DNA of 64,000 nt from Epilithonimonas sp. JDS (lineage in GTDB: Bacteria; Bacteroidota; Bacteroidia; Flavobacteriales; Weeksellaceae): positions 248,001-312,000 of the forward strand of contig NZ_JAJSAX010000004.1 in NCBI RefSeq assembly GCF_021261315.1, in the 5' to 3' direction. How positions within the stretch are numbered: position 1 is the first letter of the stretch; the number at the start of each line of letters is the position of its first letter. The position numbers and the translations under genes were made by a program. A model generated the notes under the pieces. It was given only the letters and a program-made list of their open reading frames with translations, had not been told where the DNA came from and did not search any database. Shown here piece after piece: positions 59,619-64,000 of the stretch.

Positions 59619-60893
59619 ATGATCGCAAAAATTGGAAGAAGCAGTAACTTATTTGGTACACTATCTTATAATAATTCAAAAATTGAAAAAGCAAAGGGAG
59701 AGATACTGATGACTAACAAAATGATTGAGACAGTTGACGGGAAATATTCGGTTGCTCAATTGGCGAAATCATTTGAGCCCTACCTTTTGGCGAACCGAAA
59801 TACAGAAAAGCATACACTGCATATTTCTCTGAATCCTGATCCTAAAGACAAGGTTTCTGATGAGCAGTATCAAGAAATGGCGCAGCTTTATATGGGTCAG
59901 ATGGGTTACGGTGATCAGCCATTTGTAGTATTTAAACATACTGATATCGACCGGAGTCATATCCATATTGTTTCCGTCTGTGTAGATGAAGATGGAAGGA
60001 AGATTTCTGATAGGTTTGAGAAGATTCGCTCGATGAGAGTCTGCCGGGAACTGGAGAAGAAATTCAATCTGATTTCGGCAGTAGAGAAAGAGATTAAGTC
60101 GAAACATCACAGTTTCAAACCGGTCGATCATAAAAGAAACGATATTAAAATTCAGATCGCCTCAGTAGTAGGAAATATCAGTTCTCAATATCAATTTCAA
60201 TCCTTGGGTGAATATAATGCTTTGCTTTCGGCATTTAATATTACTGTAGAGAAAGTTGAGGGCGAATTACAAGATCAAATAAAAAGAGGATTGCTTTACT
60301 TTCCTTTAGATAATCAAGGAAAAAAAGCAGGAAATCCCTTCAAGGCATCTTTGTTCGGGAAAAAAGCAGGGATTGACGCTCTCCAAAAGCACTTCACTGC
60401 TTGTAAAAACAAAAGTAACAATCAATCTGTCAAACAAAATTTGAAAAGGTCGATTACTGAAGCTCATCATTCTTCAAAAGATGAGGAGGAATTTAAAAAG
60501 AAATTGACCAAAAAAGGAATCGATACCGTTGTTCGTAAAAATGATAATGACAGAATCTATGGGATAACTTTTATTGATCACCGGTCCCGAACAGTATGGA
60601 ATGGGTCAAGATTAGGGAAAGAATTTTCCGCAAATATGTTTCACGAAAAATGGATCAGTAAGAATGGACAAAAAATAAATGACGATCATCCAACAAAGTC
60701 TGATACTAACGTATCAACTGACAATAGTATTTACCAATCGACATATCCCCTATTTGAATTTAAAAGATTTGAAGAAGGCAATTCACTGGATTTCTTGGCT
60801 GGTATTCTTCCTTCTACGCAAAACGAGGACTATGAAGAATCTGAATTTGCCGATCAAATCAGAAAAAGAAAGAAAAGACGGAGAAAAAAATAA
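59619..60893 (+). CDS. mobB: Relaxase MobB (MobP/relaxase-mobilisation family)
   Basis: The 424-residue protein has the relaxase N-terminal domain: a Tyr-rich start (LFGTLSYNNSKIEK), KHTLHISLNPD near residue 62, and the metal-binding HIHIVSVCVDEDG near 113, the HxH signature. The C-terminal half is basic and ends in KRKKRRRKK. It nicks oriT and pilots the strand. It follows mobA directly and precedes the coupling protein by 103 bp. Confidence 0.9.
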   Translation: MIAKIGRSSNLFGTLSYNNSKIEKAKGEILMTNKMIETVDGKYSVAQLAKSFEPYLLANRNTEKHTLHISLNPDPKDKVSDEQYQEMAQLYMGQMGYGDQPFVVFKHTDIDRSHIHIVSVCVDEDGRKISDRFEKIRSMRVCRELEKKFNLISAVEKEIKSKHHSFKPVDHKRNDIKIQIASVVGNISSQYQFQSLGEYNALLSAFNITVEKVEGELQDQIKRGLLYFPLDNQGKKAGNPFKASLFGKKAGIDALQKHFTACKNKSNNQSVKQNLKRSITEAHHSSKDEEEFKKKLTKKGIDTVVRKNDNDRIYGITFIDHRSRTVWNGSRLGKEFSANMFHEKWISKNGQKINDDHPTKSDTNVSTDNSIYQSTYPLFEFKRFEEGNSLDFLAGILPSTQNEDYEESEFADQIRKRKKRRRKK

Positions 60894-60996
60894 GGATATA
60901 AATAGAAAGTCAGCTACAGCCAACAACTACCTATCTGATCATTAAACCGTTTTAAAATTAGTAGCTCAATAGATTGCATTTTTAAATAAATTAAAA

Positions 60997-62997
60997 ATGC
61001 AAGGAGAAGATGATTTAAGAGGACTTGCCAAAATAATGGCATTTATGAGAGCGGTCAGTATTATTTTGGTTTTGATGCATTTCTATTGGTATTGCTACAG
61101 CTTTTTTGATGATCGTGGATGGACTTTAGAGCTGGTCAATAAGATCCTTCAAAACTTTGATCGGGCAACAGGATTATTTAGCAAACCATTGTATTCAAAA
61201 CTTTTCACAGTTGTATTGTTGAGCCTGAGTTGCCTTGGAAACAAAGGGGTAAAGAATGAAAAGATCACGTGGAACAAGATATATGTTGCTCTAGGTTTAG
61301 GCGCCTCCTTATTCTTTTTTAGCATCATATTATTAGAGGTACCATGGTATTCTGCAACTGCTCTATATATTTTTTCAACTGGTGTAGGTTATATTTTCTT
61401 GATGGTTGCAGGTGTATGGATGAGCCGTCTTCTGAAAAATCATTTAATGGATGATGTATTCAACAATGAAAATGAAAGTTTTATGCAAGAGACAAAGCTT
61501 CTACACAATGAGTATTCCGTCAATCTGCCGACAAAGTTCTATTACCGCGGTCAATGGAAACAAGGTTGGATCAACGTTGTAAATCCGTTCAGAGCTACCA
61601 TTGTGCTGGGTACGCCCGGCTCAGGAAAATCCTATGCTGTAGTCAATAATTATATCCGACAGCATATTGAAAAGGGATTCTCGATGTACATCTACGATTT
61701 TAAATTTGACGATCTTTCTACCATTGCTTATAACCATCTGTTAAATCACTGTGAAGGCTATCAAATAAAACCTAAATTTTACATCATCAACTTTGATGAT
61801 CCCAGAAAAAGTCACCGGTGCAATCCATTAAATCCAAACTTTATGACGGATATCTCCGATGCCTATGAAGCAGCGTACACCATTATGCTAAATCTGAACC
61901 GGAGCTGGATCCAAAAGCAGGGAGACTTTTTTGTAGAAAGTCCCATCATTCTGTTGGCAGCGATCATCTGGTTTTTGAAGATATATAAGGGAGGCACCTA
62001 CTGTACTTTTCCACACGCGATTGAGTTGCTGAATAAGAAATATGAGGATGTATTTACCATCCTGACCTCCTATTCCGAACTGGAGAACTACCTCTCCCCC
62101 TTTATGGATGCCTGGCAGGGAGGCGCACAGGATCAGCTGCAGGGTCAGATCGCTTCTGCAAAGATCCCATTGTCGCGGATGATCTCTCCACAATTATACT
62201 GGGTTATGACCGGGGATGATTTTTCTCTGGACATTAATAATCCGGGGGAACCGAAGATCTTATGTGTAGGAAATAATCCCGACCGTCAGAACATCTATTC
62301 TGCAGCGTTGGGACTTTACAATTCGCGCATAGTCAAACTGATCAACAAAAAAGGACAGTTGAAAAGTTCGGTCATCATCGATGAGCTTCCTACCATTTAT
62401 TTCAGGGGACTGGACAATCTGATCGCGACGGCAAGAAGCAACAAGGTCTCCGTATGTCTAGGGTTTCAGGATTTTTCACAGTTGACAAGGGATTACGGTG
62501 ATAAGGAAAGCAAAGTGATACAGAATACTGTCGGAAATATTTTCAGTGGACAGGTGGTTGGCGAGACCGCAAAGACGCTGTCCGAAAGGTTCGGTAAAGT
62601 TTTGCAGAAAAGACAAAGCATATCCATCAACAGAAATGACACCTCCACTTCCATTTCCACCCAATTGGATAGCCTGATACCTGCTTCCAAGATATCAACA
62701 TTGACACAGGGATTTTTTGTCGGTGCCGTGTCCGACAATTTTGATGAGAGGATCGAGCAGAAAATATTCCATTCAGAGATTGTCGTCGATACCGATAAAC
62801 TTTCTGCGGAAGAAAAGAATTATCAAAAAATTCCACAAATCCGATCCTTTACTGATGATCAGCAAACCGACCGCATGAAAGAAGAGATCGATGAGAATTA
62901 CACAGCGGTCAAAGGAGACGTTCGCAGGATCATAGAAGAAGAAATGGACAGGATCTCCAATGATCCGGACTTGCAGTATCTGGTCAATAAAAATTAA
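60997..62997 (+). CDS. mobC: Type IV coupling protein MobC (VirD4/TraG-like)
   Basis: The 666-residue protein has N-terminal membrane helices (about 15-150; SIILVLMHFYWYCYSFF, YIFLMVAGVWMSRLL). They are followed by the coupling-protein ATPase: Walker A VLGTPGSGKSYAV near 204, Walker B SVIIDELPTIYF near 457, and LGFQDFSQLTRDYG. It links the relaxosome to the transfer channel. The C-terminal ~60 residues are charged. It ends at a bidirectional terminator. Confidence 0.92.
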   Translation: MQGEDDLRGLAKIMAFMRAVSIILVLMHFYWYCYSFFDDRGWTLELVNKILQNFDRATGLFSKPLYSKLFTVVLLSLSCLGNKGVKNEKITWNKIYVALGLGASLFFFSIILLEVPWYSATALYIFSTGVGYIFLMVAGVWMSRLLKNHLMDDVFNNENESFMQETKLLHNEYSVNLPTKFYYRGQWKQGWINVVNPFRATIVLGTPGSGKSYAVVNNYIRQHIEKGFSMYIYDFKFDDLSTIAYNHLLNHCEGYQIKPKFYIINFDDPRKSHRCNPLNPNFMTDISDAYEAAYTIMLNLNRSWIQKQGDFFVESPIILLAAIIWFLKIYKGGTYCTFPHAIELLNKKYEDVFTILTSYSELENYLSPFMDAWQGGAQDQLQGQIASAKIPLSRMISPQLYWVMTGDDFSLDINNPGEPKILCVGNNPDRQNIYSAALGLYNSRIVKLINKKGQLKSSVIIDELPTIYFRGLDNLIATARSNKVSVCLGFQDFSQLTRDYGDKESKVIQNTVGNIFSGQVVGETAKTLSERFGKVLQKRQSISINRNDTSTSISTQLDSLIPASKISTLTQGFFVGAVSDNFDERIEQKIFHSEIVVDTDKLSAEEKNYQKIPQIRSFTDDQQTDRMKEEIDENYTAVKGDVRRIIEEEMDRISNDPDLQYLVNKN

Positions 62998-63001
62998 AAA
63001 A

Positions 63002-63031
63002 AGCCTCAAATGCTCAGTTGTATTTGAGGCT
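63002..63031. terminator. Bidirectional terminator between mobC and rteC
   Basis: AGCCTCAAAT (63002-63011) pairs with ATTTGAGGCT (63022-63031) around a 10-nt loop, with A/T tracts on both sides. It lies between converging genes. Confidence 0.88.
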
Positions 63032-63043
63032 TTCAAAATAAGA

Positions 63044-63889
63044 TCACTCGCCTTCGGTATTCATAAAATGCTGATTGAGATGGTCACTTACCAAATGTAG
63101 AAACTTCGTTGGTCCCTGCTTCCTTGTCCGGATCTCAAAGATGGTCTTGTGGAAATTGCCCAGGTCTGTATCCAAAGATCTTTCAACAAACTTGATGACC
63201 TCACTGAGCTCTATATTCCCACCATTGAAACACCGCATCTGATAAAGCGCGTATACAAGTTCTATCAGACCAACCTTTGATGCAGACCACACCAATGGTG
63301 ACAAGGTCTTGACCGTTGGATTGTTACCAATAGTTTCGAGCTGTTTTTTTAAATACTGATCCAATTTCTGGCTGGCTAGGAATCTCGCGATCATATGATC
63401 GTGAGAGGTGGTAAAACTCGTATCGAAATTATAGAAGCCAAAGGATAATTTCATTTTCAGATCGTAAGAGTTTCTGACAAATATCTTATGGTCCAGATAG
63501 GTAGCTTCCCTTCTGTAATAACTGTAAAACTCCGCCTGCTCCTCATAAAAGGTTCTCAGCTTCTCCTGCTCCGACTCAAAGTACTTTTTAAGAGCCTTGT
63601 TTCCTGCATTAGGTCTATGGGATTCAATGTCCAGAATTGTTGAATAATAGATAAATTTTGAAATAAACTGCGGCTTCAATGTTTTAAAGAAATAAACTTC
63701 TTCAGCGATAGTCTCAAAATTTAGCGGCGAAATCATTTCTTTTAACTTTCTAATGGATTCATCGATGATTACAAGAGATTTCTCTGCGATCTTTACCATA
63801 TTGTCATCATCATCGTATACTTCGTTGATCATCAAATCCAGTTCCTCATTTAATTTTTTGATTTTTCTAAAAATAGCTTTTGTTACCAT
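63044..63889 (-). CDS. rteC: RteC-like regulator of ICE excision
   Basis: The 281-residue protein matches RteC in length and pattern: a helical N-terminus (FRKIKKLNEELDLMI, EKSLVIIDESIRKLKEMI), the FFKTLKPQFISKFIYY segment near residue 65, and a C-terminal region with VWSASKVGLIELVYALYQ near 205 that serves as the DNA-binding helix region. In CTnDOT, RteC activates excision genes in response to the RteAB system. No tet or rteAB genes lie in the window. Confidence 0.85.
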   Translation of the reverse strand: MVTKAIFRKIKKLNEELDLMINEVYDDDDNMVKIAEKSLVIIDESIRKLKEMISPLNFETIAEEVYFFKTLKPQFISKFIYYSTILDIESHRPNAGNKALKKYFESEQEKLRTFYEEQAEFYSYYRREATYLDHKIFVRNSYDLKMKLSFGFYNFDTSFTTSHDHMIARFLASQKLDQYLKKQLETIGNNPTVKTLSPLVWSASKVGLIELVYALYQMRCFNGGNIELSEVIKFVERSLDTDLGNFHKTIFEIRTRKQGPTKFLHLVSDHLNQHFMNTEGE

Positions 63890-64000
63890 GTCCTTTTTTT
63901 AGGAATTTACAAAAAATCCTTTATTGAAGCCTGGTCAGCTCAGTCCCAATTCCTTTTTTCTGTTCCTGATATAATCGGTTGGCCGAATCCCATTGATCTC
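63890..64000 (-). other. Right edge: possible 3' end of a minus-strand gene
   Basis: Two minus-strand frames are open to the edge: one ends in TDYIRNRKKELGLS (stop at 63935-63937), the other in NRLYQEQKKGIGTELTRLQ. The sequence is too short to decide which is coding. Confidence 0.25.

Larger units (their letters stand above)
33478..64000. mobile_element. Integrative conjugative element (CTnDOT-like), left part
   Basis: From the att repeat onward the order is integrase, HTH protein, accessory genes, ssb, DUF932 and radC, then traE-traQ (minus strand), traA-C-D, a predicted oriT, mobABC and rteC. This is the gene content of Bacteroidetes ICEs. No right end is seen, so it continues past the window. 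The fragment orientation predicts the intact tRNA gene at its far right end. Confidence 0.85.

Noticed and set aside
1-64000. CRISPR array or cas genes
   Set aside because: No regularly spaced repeats and no Cas-like proteins were seen on either strand.

Overview
The window looks like a Flavobacteriia chromosome of the Chryseobacterium/Weeksellaceae type. The grounds are AT-rich DNA, A-rich leaders with few Shine-Dalgarno sites, TAnnTTTG-like promoter boxes, a flavobacterial carotenoid operon, large secreted repeat proteins, TPR-transmembrane-AraC regulators, and a Bacteroidetes-type (CTnDOT-like) conjugation module with TraA-TraQ, MobABC and RteC. No species can be named from the sequence alone.

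1-16.5 kb is chromosomal backbone. It holds the 3' end of a DUF4349-like membrane protein and a secreted TPR protein. A six-gene operon follows: marR, crtI, crtB, an SRPBCC gene, crtZ and a lycopene cyclase of the CrtYcd type. These genes touch or overlap and should convert geranylgeranyl diphosphate to zeaxanthin. Next come a 1743-residue secreted protein, a smaller secreted protein, two small HTH proteins, and two tandem paralogous regulators with periplasmic TPRs, one membrane span and a cytoplasmic AraC domain.

16.5-33.5 kb is a very AT-rich integrated element (element 1). It is bounded by 14-bp direct repeats derived from the 3' end of a tRNA gene, with a second 20-bp direct repeat just inside both ends. 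It carries a tyrosine recombinase, an excisionase-like HTH protein, a Rep-like protein and a strongly structured intergenic element. It also carries what looks like a stack of defence-type modules: a PHP-SMC (TrlF-like) ATPase, DUF4062 plus a small helical protein, an OLD-like ATPase/TOPRIM nuclease with two unknown partners, and an unrecognised overlapping two-gene module at the right end.

33.5-64 kb is the left part of an integrative conjugative element that continues beyond the window. It starts at the second tRNA-derived repeat with its own integrase and HTH protein. Accessory genes follow: a 892-residue protein with a possible nuclease head, and a subtilase/AAA+ ATPase pair. The ICE core is a dprA-like gene broken by a stop codon, ssb, DUF932, radC, the tra operon (traE-traQ on the minus strand), traA-C-D, a predicted oriT, mobA-mobB-mobC and rteC. 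A secreted DUF4932-type metalloprotease gene is inserted between the traA-D and traE-Q blocks. The orientation of the tRNA fragments predicts that the intact tRNA gene lies to the right of the window, so the two elements appear to be stacked in tandem at one tRNA locus.

The best candidates for undescribed biology are the two-gene module at 31.7-33.2 kb, the OLD/220-aa/HNH-like cluster, the 892-residue gene with its nested palindrome, and the 114-nt structured element at 30.05-30.16 kb.
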